Source: Pseudoalteromonas luteoviolacea
GTDB lineage: Bacteria > Pseudomonadota > Gammaproteobacteria > Enterobacterales > Alteromonadaceae
Reading direction: 5' to 3'
Assembly (NCBI RefSeq): GCF_018100925.1
Contig: NZ_JAGJEH010000001.1
Span: forward strand, 248,001-312,000
Length of the DNA stretch: 64,000 nucleotides
Part shown: in pieces, positions 9,370 to 18,023 of the stretch
How positions within the stretch are numbered: position 1 is the first letter of the stretch
How the letters are laid out: each line of letters starts with the position of its first letter
Notes under the pieces: model-generated
What the model was told of the DNA's origin: nothing
Database searches by the model: none
What the model saw: only the letters and a program-made list of their open reading frames with translations
Translations under genes and position numbers: made by a program

Positions 9370-9383
9370 TTGGTATGTACCAA
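9370..9383. promoter_or_regulatory. GntR/HutC operator, receptor-proximal
   Basis: Perfect palindrome TTGGTATGTACCAA, identical over 14 bases to the transporter operator and 18 bp before the receptor ATG at 9402. The ATG at 9375 lies inside this operator, which argues for the later start. Confidence 0.85.
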
Positions 9384-9401
9384 TCACTTTCGGGAATTAT
9401 A

Positions 9402-11756
9402 ATGAAAACTTTATACTCTACAGGCTCTACAAAAATATCTATGCTCGCAATGGCTGTGGCAACAGCATTGTCGGCTCCTGTGTTGGCAGAAGATGATCAG
9501 GCTAAAGCAGATCAACAGATCGAAGAGATCATGGTCGTTGGAAAGAGTGTTTCTTACGCTAATAATGCAACGTCTGAAGAGATGTTTAAACAACAGTCTT
9601 CCATGACCAGTGCGATGGCGATGATCGATAATTTGCCTGGTGTACTTATCAACGAAGGTGATACATTTGGCTCTGATGATTGGTCAACAACTGTGTCTAT
9701 TCGAGGCTTTCAGTTAAGTCTAGATGAACAACAAGTCGGTATTACCATTGACGGTATCTCAAATGGTAACTCGAATTACGGTGGTGGTGCTAAGGCAAAC
9801 CGTTATATCGACACTGAAAATTTAATGGCTGTAGAAGTTTCTCAAGGTACTGCTGATATCGGTTCACGCTCAAATGAAGCGCTGGGCGGTACCCTAAACT
9901 TTACAACTATCAACCCAGGAACGGAAAAAGGCATTGTAGCTAGCCTGTCACTGGCTAATTTTGACGCGCAAAAATACTATATGCGTGTTGAAACAGGCGA
10001 GGTTATGGATGATACCTATGGCTGGTTTAGCTATTCAAACTCGAGCAACAGTGACTGGATAACGGGAACTGCCGAGAATAAACGCGATCACTTTGCATCT
10101 AAATTTGTCAAAGGCATGGACAGTAATTTAGAGATCACAGCCTACCTTTCGTACGACGACGTGCATGAAGATAACTATCAACGAGTGTCGTTAGAGAGCT
10201 TTAAACAGAACCCTGAGTCCGATGGACTAACCGGTGAGTGGACAGGTATTCCTTATATTGATCAAGTGTATCGCCGTGGTTGGTCTACGCTGCGCGAAAA
10301 CCTATTTGGCTATGTTGAGGTTGACACAATGATCGGTGAGGTTGAGGTAACGGCCAATGCGTATTTCCACAAAAATGAAGGCCGTGGTGACTGGGTACCA
10401 CCTTATATCGTTGATGTTAATCACGACGGTGCCAATGGCCACAGCGAATTGGTGTCTGGTACGACATATCAAGGCGGCAGTTCATTAGGTAAAATTTATT
10501 TTGTAGGTGCTGATGGTAAATCCCTGACGCCAGCCAAAGGATGTGAGAGCTCTATTACTTTCCCTTATGGTGGTGCAGATGCAGAGTATGATCCTAACTG
10601 TTACGATTCAAGCGCACGCCCTGTTGGATCATATCGCAACAGCCATTACGAAAAAGAGCGTTTCGGCATAAATGCCGACCTTACGTGGGAAACGCAAATT
10701 GGAGAGTACACCAACATAGTACGTGGTGGAATTTGGTACGAAGACTATGAGCGTTCAGAGTACCGAGACTGGCACAAAATCATCGATTCGAAGAGCAGTT
10801 TTGATTTTGACCACACACCGTATTGGATCCAGTATGACCGTACTTATCCAGTTACCACAACGATGTTGTACCTTGAAGACTCAGTAGAGATGGAAAGTGT
10901 GACAGTGCGCGCTGGCGTTAAAAAGTACTTAGTAGATTTAGACAGCCACGATAAATTCACTAGCGTTGATAAATCGGTAAATTCAGACTCCGACACGCTG
11001 TTATCAGCTGGTGCTGTCTGGTATACGCCTGTTGAAGGCTTAGAAGTATTTGCTGGTTACGCGGAAAACTTTGCGGCGATAAAAGATCAGGTGTTAGAAG
11101 CGGATGCGTCGGCATTAGGCAATATTGAACCTGAAACAGCTGAAAACATGGACTTGGGTATTCGTTATGACAACCAAGACTTTGATGCGAGTATCACACT
11201 TTACAGCATTGATTTTGAAAACCGATTAACATTCGTAGCGCCTGAATCTGCTTCAGGTAATGACTATCTTGTCGGTACTAGTGGCCAGTACATCAACACT
11301 GGGGGGATTGAGTCCTCAGGAGTTGAGGCGTCACTGACTTATTACCCCAACCAAGCTCTATCGGTATACCTGTCTTATACCAGCAATGATTCAGAGTACA
11401 CAGATGGTACGGTAGATATTAAAGCAGGTAATACGGTGTTTGGTTCAGTTGAAGATATGGCTGTGTTGTCTTTAGATTGGCAGTCAGACATATACTCAGC
11501 CGGGCTTTCAACCAAATGGATCGGTGAGCGCTGGATGGATGCAGACAATACTCAGCGTATTGACGCTTATGCGGTAAGCGACTTATATATTGCTGTTGAC
11601 TTAGAAAATTTTGATTCAGCCTTAAAGGGGGCTTCTATCAGACTTACAGTAAACAACTTGTTTGATAAGAGCTACATAGGCAGTGTTGCTGGTGGTTGGG
11701 GTGGTTGGATAGGTGCGCCTCGAACTGCTGCAATTAACTTCCAAACACGTTTTTAA
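9402..11756 (+). CDS. TonB-dependent outer-membrane receptor
   Basis: A 784-aa outer-membrane active-transport receptor. A signal peptide ends around residue 30 (APVLA); a TonB-box-like EEIMVVGK follows; then the plug domain (about residues 55-180, with SIRGFQ and GTADIGSRSNEALGG) and a 22-strand-type barrel. The protein ends in the expected aromatic NFQTRF. The start at 9402 is preferred over the in-frame ATG at 9375 because the latter sits in the operator. It is controlled with the divergent GntR gene and the MFS gene by three identical operators, so the three form one uptake module, possibly with the PhoD-like gene downstream. The ligand is not identified. Confidence 0.92.
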   Translation: MKTLYSTGSTKISMLAMAVATALSAPVLAEDDQAKADQQIEEIMVVGKSVSYANNATSEEMFKQQSSMTSAMAMIDNLPGVLINEGDTFGSDDWSTTVSIRGFQLSLDEQQVGITIDGISNGNSNYGGGAKANRYIDTENLMAVEVSQGTADIGSRSNEALGGTLNFTTINPGTEKGIVASLSLANFDAQKYYMRVETGEVMDDTYGWFSYSNSSNSDWITGTAENKRDHFASKFVKGMDSNLEITAYLSYDDVHEDNYQRVSLESFKQNPESDGLTGEWTGIPYIDQVYRRGWSTLRENLFGYVEVDTMIGEVEVTANAYFHKNEGRGDWVPPYIVDVNHDGANGHSELVSGTTYQGGSSLGKIYFVGADGKSLTPAKGCESSITFPYGGADAEYDPNCYDSSARPVGSYRNSHYEKERFGINADLTWETQIGEYTNIVRGGIWYEDYERSEYRDWHKIIDSKSSFDFDHTPYWIQYDRTYPVTTTMLYLEDSVEMESVTVRAGVKKYLVDLDSHDKFTSVDKSVNSDSDTLLSAGAVWYTPVEGLEVFAGYAENFAAIKDQVLEADASALGNIEPETAENMDLGIRYDNQDFDASITLYSIDFENRLTFVAPESASGNDYLVGTSGQYINTGGIESSGVEASLTYYPNQALSVYLSYTSNDSEYTDGTVDIKAGNTVFGSVEDMAVLSLDWQSDIYSAGLSTKWIGERWMDADNTQRIDAYAVSDLYIAVDLENFDSALKGASIRLTVNNLFDKSYIGSVAGGWGGWIGAPRTAAINFQTRF

Positions 11757-11767
11757 AGAGAGTGGGT

Positions 11768-11787
11768 GTGGTGTTGTAAAACACCAC
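11768..11787 (+). terminator. hairpin after the TonB receptor
   Basis: An 8-bp perfect stem (GTGGTGTT/AACACCAC) with a GTAA tetraloop starts 12 bases after the receptor stop. No U-run follows, so it may protect the mRNA end or act only partly as a terminator. Confidence 0.45.
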
Positions 11788-12058
11788 CAATCACAAATCT
11801 CAATGTTGTGCAGTTGAAACGGATGTTTTTATTAGTCGATAGGTTTGATTTTGTTGTGTACACCGCGAAAGCACGGACCATGTTACATAACTCGCCTTAA
11901 ATACTATGCTGCGCAACAAACTTCTGAGCTATACGATAATCCGTGTAGCTCATCTTCTTCTCGATGCCATAGATTATTCGTTCAATTGACGACAATATCT
12001 GCTGACTTCTTTATTTTTATGGTAAACAGCTAATGTGTTTGCTGTGGGATATGAAGTT

Positions 12059-13156
12059 ATGAAGCATAAAACCACAAGAAATTTTATAATGATGAATATA
12101 AAACGCTTTCTTCACTTTTTTATCTTCGCAATAAGTTGCTTTTCTAGTTGTCTCTACGCGGCTAGCTCATTCGATAAAATTCTTTTTGGGTCATGCAGCC
12201 ATCAAGATAAAGCGATTCCAATTTTTGACGCCATCAATCAAGAACAAGCTGACCTATTTATATTCTTGGGAGATAATATATACGGCGACACCGAAAACAT
12301 GAATGAGTTAAAAGCCAAGTATCAAAAGTTGGCGCGCAAACCTGGGTTTCAGGCACTGCGAAAGCGTACTCCTGTCATCGCCATGTGGGACGACCATGAC
12401 TACGGCGAAAATGATGCAGGAGAAGAGTACCCACTTAAGGAGGAATCGCGACAGATAATGCTGGATTTTTGGCAAGAGCCAAAAGAAAGCCAGAGGCGCA
12501 CACGTGATTCAGGAATTTATACTTCATACTTGTTTGGAGAAGGTGAGCAAAGTGTTCAAGTTATCATGCCCGATCTACGTTGGAATCGACCACAGCTCAA
12601 CTCGGTAGGTACATTGAGTTACTGGGTTGGAAGCTTATTCAACAATAAAGGACCTTATAGGCCTGTTGACGATACTACATCTATGCTAGGAGAGCAGCAG
12701 TGGCAATGGCTAGAGCAAGAGCTTTTAAAGCCGGCTAAGGTGAAAATAATTTCCTCTAGTTTGCAGTTGATCCCAGATTTTACAGGGTGGGAGAGTTGGG
12801 CAAATTTTCCAGCTGATCGAAAAAGGCTATTTGATTTTATAGAAACGCATCAAATAGGTGGTGTGATCATGATAAGTGGTGACACCCACTGGGGTGAACT
12901 ATCAAAATATCAAACAAAACTGGGTTATCCTTTATGGGAGGTAACGAGCTCAGGGTTAACTCAAAAGTGGAAAGATGTCAGCCCAAATAAACACCGCGTT
13001 GGTGAGAGCACGTCGCAAGTGAATTATGGGTTCATTGAAATTGACTGGCAAAAGAGCGACCCTGTTATCCATTTAGGATTAAAAGATATCAAGGGCTATG
13101 TTACTCATTCACAAAGCATGCCGTTGTCGTCACTTCAATACAAAGAGAGACTTTGA
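12059..13156 (+). CDS. PhoD-like alkaline phosphatase
   Basis: A secreted metallophosphoesterase of the alkaline phosphatase D family. The signal peptide ends near SCLYA. Metal-site motifs follow in order: FGSCSHQDK (Cys and His after the first strand), LGDNIYGD, WDDHDYGENDAG, and ISGDTHWGEL near the C-terminus. At about 365 aa it is shorter than classical PhoD and matches the compact bacterial subgroup. Start choice is uncertain: GTG at 12035, ATG at 12059 (weak GGGA upstream) and ATG at 12089/12092 all leave an export signal. It is co-oriented with the TonB receptor and may release phosphate or an alcohol from the same nutrient, though it has no copy of the GntR operator of its own. Confidence 0.85.
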   Translation: MKHKTTRNFIMMNIKRFLHFFIFAISCFSSCLYAASSFDKILFGSCSHQDKAIPIFDAINQEQADLFIFLGDNIYGDTENMNELKAKYQKLARKPGFQALRKRTPVIAMWDDHDYGENDAGEEYPLKEESRQIMLDFWQEPKESQRRTRDSGIYTSYLFGEGEQSVQVIMPDLRWNRPQLNSVGTLSYWVGSLFNNKGPYRPVDDTTSMLGEQQWQWLEQELLKPAKVKIISSSLQLIPDFTGWESWANFPADRKRLFDFIETHQIGGVIMISGDTHWGELSKYQTKLGYPLWEVTSSGLTQKWKDVSPNKHRVGESTSQVNYGFIEIDWQKSDPVIHLGLKDIKGYVTHSQSMPLSSLQYKERL

Positions 13157-13557
13157 AAAGGGCAGCGCAAAAATAGCAAGAGTTAGGGGGTATCTGTATG
13201 AAATTATTGAGATGATACCTTATTGACTTGCTTCATTTCTCACAGAGAGTATGTTGTGCGCTGGGAATTGAAATATATTCGCGTCAGCGGCATAAATATG
13301 ATTTTTATGCATTGGCCTATTGAGGTTATGACAGAGCCAAGTGTATTAAAAAGCCATTGTAGCAATGGTCCTATTTTCACACTGGTGAATAGAGTGCAGA
13401 TAATGTTTACAAATGGACATTGCATCCTTAAATAGTTAGCCACCCAAAAGTGATAACTTATCTCGTCATATCAACGGGTATGATGGTTACTACACTTTGT
13501 ATCAAATCATACGGAGCTAATTTAAAATTAGACATCATTGAATATGGAGGAAGGACT
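13157..13557. other. intergenic region and leader of the pentapeptide gene
   Basis: Open frames on both strands here (about 60-70 codons) have no ribosome-binding site and look like chance. The last 110 bases are in frame with the pentapeptide gene but probably untranslated, since a strong GGAGG lies at 13546-13550. Confidence 0.5.
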
Positions 13558-14151
13558 TTGAGTATTAGTGAAGAGAATGAATACTGGGATACAACCTTTG
13601 AACAAGCGGACTTTTCGGGAGAAAAGATAGTTTCAAAGACGTTCGAGGGATGTAAGTTTTTAAGTTGTAACTTTTCTGAGGCGGCTTTTAACCGATGTAC
13701 TTTTATTGACTGTGAATTTTCAAAATGCAATTTAAGCATGCTATGGCTGGAGTACAGTAAATTCTCTGATGTTGTAATTCGTGATTCAAAAGTAATTGGT
13801 GTTGATTGGACTAAAGTTGCGTGGCCTAGGCTTGTATTTAGTTCGCCAATTAAATTTTACGATTGCATGATCAATGATAGCTCGTTCTATGGTTTGTCAC
13901 TACAGGACTTTGTCTTAGATAGCTGTGTAGCTCGGAATGTTGATTTTAGGGATGGAGATTTTAGTAATGCTCAGTTTTCTCACTCAGATCTGAAAGGGTC
14001 CGTATTTTACGACACAAACTTATCTGGAGCAGACTTTTCACATGCAACCGATTTTGATATTGATATATTTAACAATAATCTTAAAAAAGCGAAGTTCGAT
14101 CGTTTCGAGGCTATTCGGCTGTTGGGGTGTTTAGAGATAGAGCTGGTGTAA
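13558..14151 (+). CDS. pentapeptide-repeat protein (Qnr/McbG-like fold)
   Basis: A 197-aa right-handed beta-helix protein built of A(D/N)LxF-type repeats: ADFSG, CKFLSCNFSEAAFNRCTFIDCEFSKCNL, DFRDGDFSNAQFSHSDLKG and NLSGADFSH. A non-repeat end (NNNLKKAKFDRFEAIRLLGCLEIELV) resembles the C-terminal dimerisation segment of Qnr-type gyrase-protecting proteins. The start is taken as TTG at 13558 because GGAGG lies seven bases upstream. The frame is open to 13450, but that extension reads as a leader rather than repeat structure. Gyrase protection is a family-based possibility only; other pentapeptide proteins have no known role. It is followed by a minus-strand RiPP-like precursor, so a self-protection role is conceivable but unsupported. 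Confidence 0.82.
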   Translation: MSISEENEYWDTTFEQADFSGEKIVSKTFEGCKFLSCNFSEAAFNRCTFIDCEFSKCNLSMLWLEYSKFSDVVIRDSKVIGVDWTKVAWPRLVFSSPIKFYDCMINDSSFYGLSLQDFVLDSCVARNVDFRDGDFSNAQFSHSDLKGSVFYDTNLSGADFSHATDFDIDIFNNNLKKAKFDRFEAIRLLGCLEIELV

Positions 14152-14346
14152 AACGAAATTTGAACAGGCGCTTCATAAGGGGTCAGCCATGTGAAGCGTG
14201 ATGTGGGCAACATAAATAGGGGGCCGTGCTACAGTGTATTTGTGCAGTTGCTCCTGTGCTGATTAACTCAGCCAGTTAAAATGGCAGCAAATTTAAAACC
14301 ACCACAGTTATCAAGCGTGTTAATTAGCGTTACCCATTAAGAAAGT

Positions 14347-14535
14347 TTAACAATAGATCATAGTTTCACACTCAATGTGTTGTGATGGGCAACGGCTTGT
14401 ACCGCAAAAAAGAAGGCCGGAGCAGCCAGAACCATTGGTATATCCACCTGCAACTTGGGCGGTTACTGAGTTTTCCAGTGTACTTTTATCTATGCTCAAA
14501 AGTTTGATCTTTTTTTTAGAGATGGCAAGTTTCAT
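14347..14535 (-). CDS. RiPP-precursor-like peptide 1
   Basis: A 62-aa peptide with a basic leader (MKLAISKKKIKLLSIDKST, then LENSVTAQ) ending in VAGG. Its core of about 31 residues is rich in Gly, Ser and Thr and has five cysteines (GCSGLLFCGTSRC and two nearer the end). AAGGAG lies six bases before ATG. The leader pattern, Lys-rich start and [QN]VAGG boundary are shared with peptides at 15005-15181 and 56187-56369. The design recalls class I lanthipeptide-type leaders cut after a Gly-Gly. No modification enzyme, protease-transporter or immunity gene is adjacent, so maturation would depend on genes elsewhere. Confidence 0.75.
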   Translation of the reverse strand: MKLAISKKKIKLLSIDKSTLENSVTAQVAGGYTNGSGCSGLLFCGTSRCPSQHIECETMIYC

Positions 14536-15004
14536 TTTATTCTCCTTAATAACTTAATTAACTTATTCTCTAAATAAGGTACTTGGAGATATGGGGTTTG
14601 TAAATATGTTAATTTCTAATACGGGGGTCATCCTAACAAAGGAAGTAGCTAGGTTAATATGTTTATGTATAAATACTTAAAACCTTCCTTTACTCCGAAA
14701 GCAAGTTTGGCTTTGTTATTTGTTCGATAATTATGAATAGCAGGTTCAAATATGTGATAACTTTAATTTGGAGGGAAGTACTTAGTTACTTGGACTGCAT
14801 GAGCTTAATTTATTTCTATATATCAATACCTAAAAGGACCTTACCTCCTTCATAGTCCGGTTATAAACCAATACACAGAATATTCTGGAGTCAAATTCTC
14901 TTGATTGTTAAACAATAATAAAAATACTGCCAGTTCCATTGAACAGTGACAATGAGTCCGACAGTATTATTTCAAAGTATAAAAAGCGCTAGAGTGTGCT
15001 TTTA
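14536..15004. other. intergenic region between two precursor-like peptides
   Basis: An AT-rich stretch of about 470 bases containing the promoter of peptide 1 on the minus strand. I find no further leader-type ORF here on either strand. Confidence 0.45.
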
Positions 15005-15181
15005 TTACTTAGGTACACAACCTTGCCATCCGCCATATGTATAGCAAATAACAGGGTTTGATGGGCGGCATTGTGGGTAAACTGAGTATTCTCCACCCGC
15101 AACTTGTGGTGTTGCATTGTGCGCCAGTTGGTTACTCTCATTTAGTGTTTTTAAATTTTTCTTTTTTAATTGTACTTTCAT
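15005..15181 (-). CDS. RiPP-precursor-like peptide 2, 58 aa
   Basis: A 58-aa peptide that begins MKVQLKKKNLKTLNESNQ and has TPQVAGG at residues 24-30. The remaining 28 residues contain three cysteines, several Tyr/Pro and a GGWQGC motif. AAGGAAA precedes the ATG at a normal distance. Leader spacing and the VAGG boundary match peptides 1 and 3, while the cores differ completely, as expected for one processing machinery acting on several substrates. It lies about 170 bp upstream of peptide 1 in the same orientation with its own ribosome-binding site. Confidence 0.75.
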   Translation of the reverse strand: MKVQLKKKNLKTLNESNQLAHNATPQVAGGEYSVYPQCRPSNPVICYTYGGWQGCVPK

Positions 15182-15323
15182 TTTTTATTTCCTTATTTGA
15201 GATAAACTGCCAATTCATGCTATTTACTTGATGACAAAAAGTAAACAAAAAGTTTTTGTTTTCAGGTTTTATTATTCATATTTTAAATTTGTTTAAGAAT
15301 AAAAGTATGTAAATCAGAAGGTT

Positions 15324-16331
15324 TCAACTATCTTTTTGTTTTTTCTTTCTTTGGGCTTTATTTTGGTAAAGTGCTTGATCAGCAAGTTCCAATAGTTGCT
15401 CTACCGCTGTATCAGCTGTTATTTCGCATACACCAAAGCTCATTCCCAGTGCCACATGCTCAACGGTAAGCTGAGCTGGAACAAGGTTTTGAATGCGAGC
15501 AATAAAAGTTTGTGCGGTTTGTGCATCCATACCGGGTATAAGGAGCATAAATTCATCGCCACCTAAGCGAAACAGTTTGTCATTTTTTCGAGTGTACTGA
15601 CTTATAAGCTTTACAAAATTAACCAACATTTCGTCGCCGACCCCATGCCCCAATTTATCATTCAACGTTTTAAAATTATCTAAATCTATCATGATGATAG
15701 AGCAGGTTTGCCCGTAGCGTGTGACACGTTCAGACTCCAGTTCAATGTTTTCAATTAAAGTACGTCTATTCAATGCGCCTGTTAGCGGATCTTTTGTTGC
15801 AACGCTTTCTGCGGCATGAATGGCTTCGTTATATGTTTTCACTATCACGGCAGTGAGCAACATGATTAAGCCTGACGACATAGCAGATCTTAACGCGATT
15901 TCAATATGTAGATGGATAAAGTTGAGATAGGTAATGATCAGCCAAAAAGTGATATTGGTTAAGCAGGCAATTTTAAATGGAAACACCATAAATACCCCAA
16001 CTAAAAATGCAGGGAGCCATATCACTGTAATAATCGGAGACTGAAATGAAAAATAAATGAGCGTACTGCCAAGTACGGTGCTCAGTAGTAAACACTTTAA
16101 AACGCTCAAGCGGCCTTGAAACAATCGCACTGCTGTGAATAGCAATGCAGCAATAACAATGACCACTGCAATTGCTAAACCATACCTATGATCAAGTGCA
16201 TAGCGTATTGGGTAATAGATCAGAACAGCTGCTGTAACTATAAATAAATAAGCAGCATAGGTAGGGTATCGGTTAATTAATATGGGTTGTGCTTTGGTGA
16301 GCGCGCCAAAGCGTTCTTTTAGTTTGAGAAT
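15324..16331 (-). CDS. membrane diguanylate cyclase (GGDEF), possible ATT start
   Basis: Makes cyclic di-GMP from two GTP. The C-terminal domain has an intact LGGDEF active site, an RKND inhibitory I-site five residues before it, the KDPLTGALNRR entry and DLDNFK. About six N-terminal hydrophobic helices form a membrane sensor. The first ATG/GTG/TTG in frame is GTG at 16166, but the frame continues upstream with clearly protein-like membrane sequence (RYPTYAAYLFIVTAAVLIYY). The only start there with a ribosome-binding site is ATT at 16329-16331, with GAAAGG seven bases before it. Either a rare ATT start is used, the start was lost by mutation, or translation begins at 16166 without helices 1-2. 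Confidence 0.85.
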   Translation of the reverse strand: MLKLKERFGALTKAQPILINRYPTYAAYLFIVTAAVLIYYPIRYALDHRYGLAIAVVIVIAALLFTAVRLFQGRLSVLKCLLLSTVLGSTLIYFSFQSPIITVIWLPAFLVGVFMVFPFKIACLTNITFWLIITYLNFIHLHIEIALRSAMSSGLIMLLTAVIVKTYNEAIHAAESVATKDPLTGALNRRTLIENIELESERVTRYGQTCSIIMIDLDNFKTLNDKLGHGVGDEMLVNFVKLISQYTRKNDKLFRLGGDEFMLLIPGMDAQTAQTFIARIQNLVPAQLTVEHVALGMSFGVCEITADTAVEQLLELADQALYQNKAQRKKKQKDS

Positions 16332-16553
16332 AAGAATACCTTTCGCAAAGTTACATAGCGCTTTGTATTAAGTGTAAATCACAATTTTGAATCCTCAACA
16401 TTGTAATGGAAGTAGAACCAAACAAGTAGAGATAAGAGTGTTAATTTATCTTTCAAAAAATGAATAAAATATATTACATATTGTATAAAATTTGTTCTAT
16501 GTTTTAATTGCTGGCACAGAGCCGTGTCAGTAACTAAAGCAAAGGATACAACA

Positions 16554-18023
16554 ATGAAGGTAAATTTATGGAAGTATGGCGCTGTGTTAGCGGTGTATTG
16601 TGCCACAAATCAAGGTGCCGCTTTGGCCGCAAATCTAGACAATGCATGCCAAAATCAAGACCCATTTTTAGGTAGAACAGTTCTAAATGGTCAAACAGTT
16701 TGCTTACCAAACAAATCCCGTACTTATTTGAGTATCGGTAACACAAGTAATGTAGATAGCTATGCGATCACAACAGGTTATGGAAGTGGGGATCTTAACT
16801 TGTACGCTAAAAATGGCGCTTGGCCAAAGTTAGATGGCAGTGACCCCAGTTCCGTGAAAGCGGGCAATGGCGAATGTATTGTTATTAGCAATCCAAGCAA
16901 TTACTGGAGTTATATAGCCATTGATGGCGCTAGCGAAGGTGCTTCATTGGTCGTTGACTTGGGGGCAACTTCTTGTCGAACTGTAGACAGTACTACTCCT
17001 CCTGATAGAGATGATCGTTATGAGTATGACTATGTGAACTTAAAAGTCTTTCGTTTCCAATTTAGTGATACGCCGTTGGAGTGGGGCACCATGCAGGCGG
17101 ACTTGGAAAAAACGGTCCAGTACTATACAGAACAATCGTATGGAAAATTTTCGGTTTATTATGATGTATCTGAACCTGTGATCACGATTAACCGTCCCAA
17201 GCGAGACTTTGACAATGACTTTTTTGCATGGCGTGCGGCATGGCAAGCTGAAGTGAAAAATCGCGGAGTTGACCCAGATAATCCAGGTAAAGCAACTGTT
17301 GTTATGATGGTTGCGCCGCAAGTCGGCAATTTCAACTCGAGCGCAGCACCGCCTTCGATTAGTTTGTACCATCATACTCCTGGCGTTATCGCGCACGAGC
17401 TTGGTCACGCACTTGGTCTTAGACATGCAAAAGCGATTGAAGCGGGTGCTGGGCGAGTTATTGGCGATCATGACTATGATAAGGAAAGCCTAAATTATGG
17501 AAATGTCTATAGCATGATGGGTATGGGGGCACACTCTTTGCAATCATACAACTTGCTATATAAGCATTATTTTCGTTGGTTAACGGACAGCGATGTGCCT
17601 ATTATAAATTCTTCGGGTACGTATCGTATTTATGCGTTTGACCATGCTAGAAATGACCTTGGCTATATTGGACTCAGGTTGAAATCTGGAAACGGACTTT
17701 ATACGTATTGGCTTGAGTATCGTACAACCAACCAAAACTACCCGAATACAAAAGACGGTATTCTAATCAACTTACAGGGTTACTTCGAAAATGAAAAAGA
17801 TGCTCGTTTTTGGAAAACCACCTCTTATTTACTAGACATGACGCCGGGCTCAAAAACGCCGGGGTGGTGGGGGGATGACCAAACTGATTCTGAGTTAGTA
17901 ATTGGCAAAAGTTATACCGATCACTGGGGGGGCTTTAGAATTACTCCTACGGCTAAGGGGGGTGTAGACGGGACCGAGCGTGCTTGGATAGATGTAAAAG
18001 TAGAACTTCTATCTGGCAATTAG
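16554..18023 (+). CDS. secreted metzincin-type zinc metalloprotease
   Basis: A 489-aa exported protease. The signal peptide ends near AALA (about residue 25). Residues about 30-142 form a beta domain with paired cysteines. The catalytic domain has the elongated zinc motif HELGHALGLRH (His281, Glu282, His285, His291) and a downstream YSMMGMG that fits the Met-turn, both hallmarks of metzincins; the closest family by eye is gametolysin-like M11 or M6. The C-terminal 130 residues are beta-rich and may bind substrate or carbohydrate. AAAGGAT precedes ATG 16554; the in-frame ATG at 16524 would place ten extra residues before the signal peptide. It is monocistronic. Confidence 0.85.
   Translation: MKVNLWKYGAVLAVYCATNQGAALAANLDNACQNQDPFLGRTVLNGQTVCLPNKSRTYLSIGNTSNVDSYAITTGYGSGDLNLYAKNGAWPKLDGSDPSSVKAGNGECIVISNPSNYWSYIAIDGASEGASLVVDLGATSCRTVDSTTPPDRDDRYEYDYVNLKVFRFQFSDTPLEWGTMQADLEKTVQYYTEQSYGKFSVYYDVSEPVITINRPKRDFDNDFFAWRAAWQAEVKNRGVDPDNPGKATVVMMVAPQVGNFNSSAAPPSISLYHHTPGVIAHELGHALGLRHAKAIEAGAGRVIGDHDYDKESLNYGNVYSMMGMGAHSLQSYNLLYKHYFRWLTDSDVPIINSSGTYRIYAFDHARNDLGYIGLRLKSGNGLYTYWLEYRTTNQNYPNTKDGILINLQGYFENEKDARFWKTTSYLLDMTPGSKTPGWWGDDQTDSELVIGKSYTDHWGGFRITPTAKGGVDGTERAWIDVKVELLSGN

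Noticed and set aside
11845..12033. 62-codon ORF between the TonB receptor and PhoD-like gene
   Set aside because: Composition and lack of a ribosome-binding site suggest chance; no conserved feature seen.
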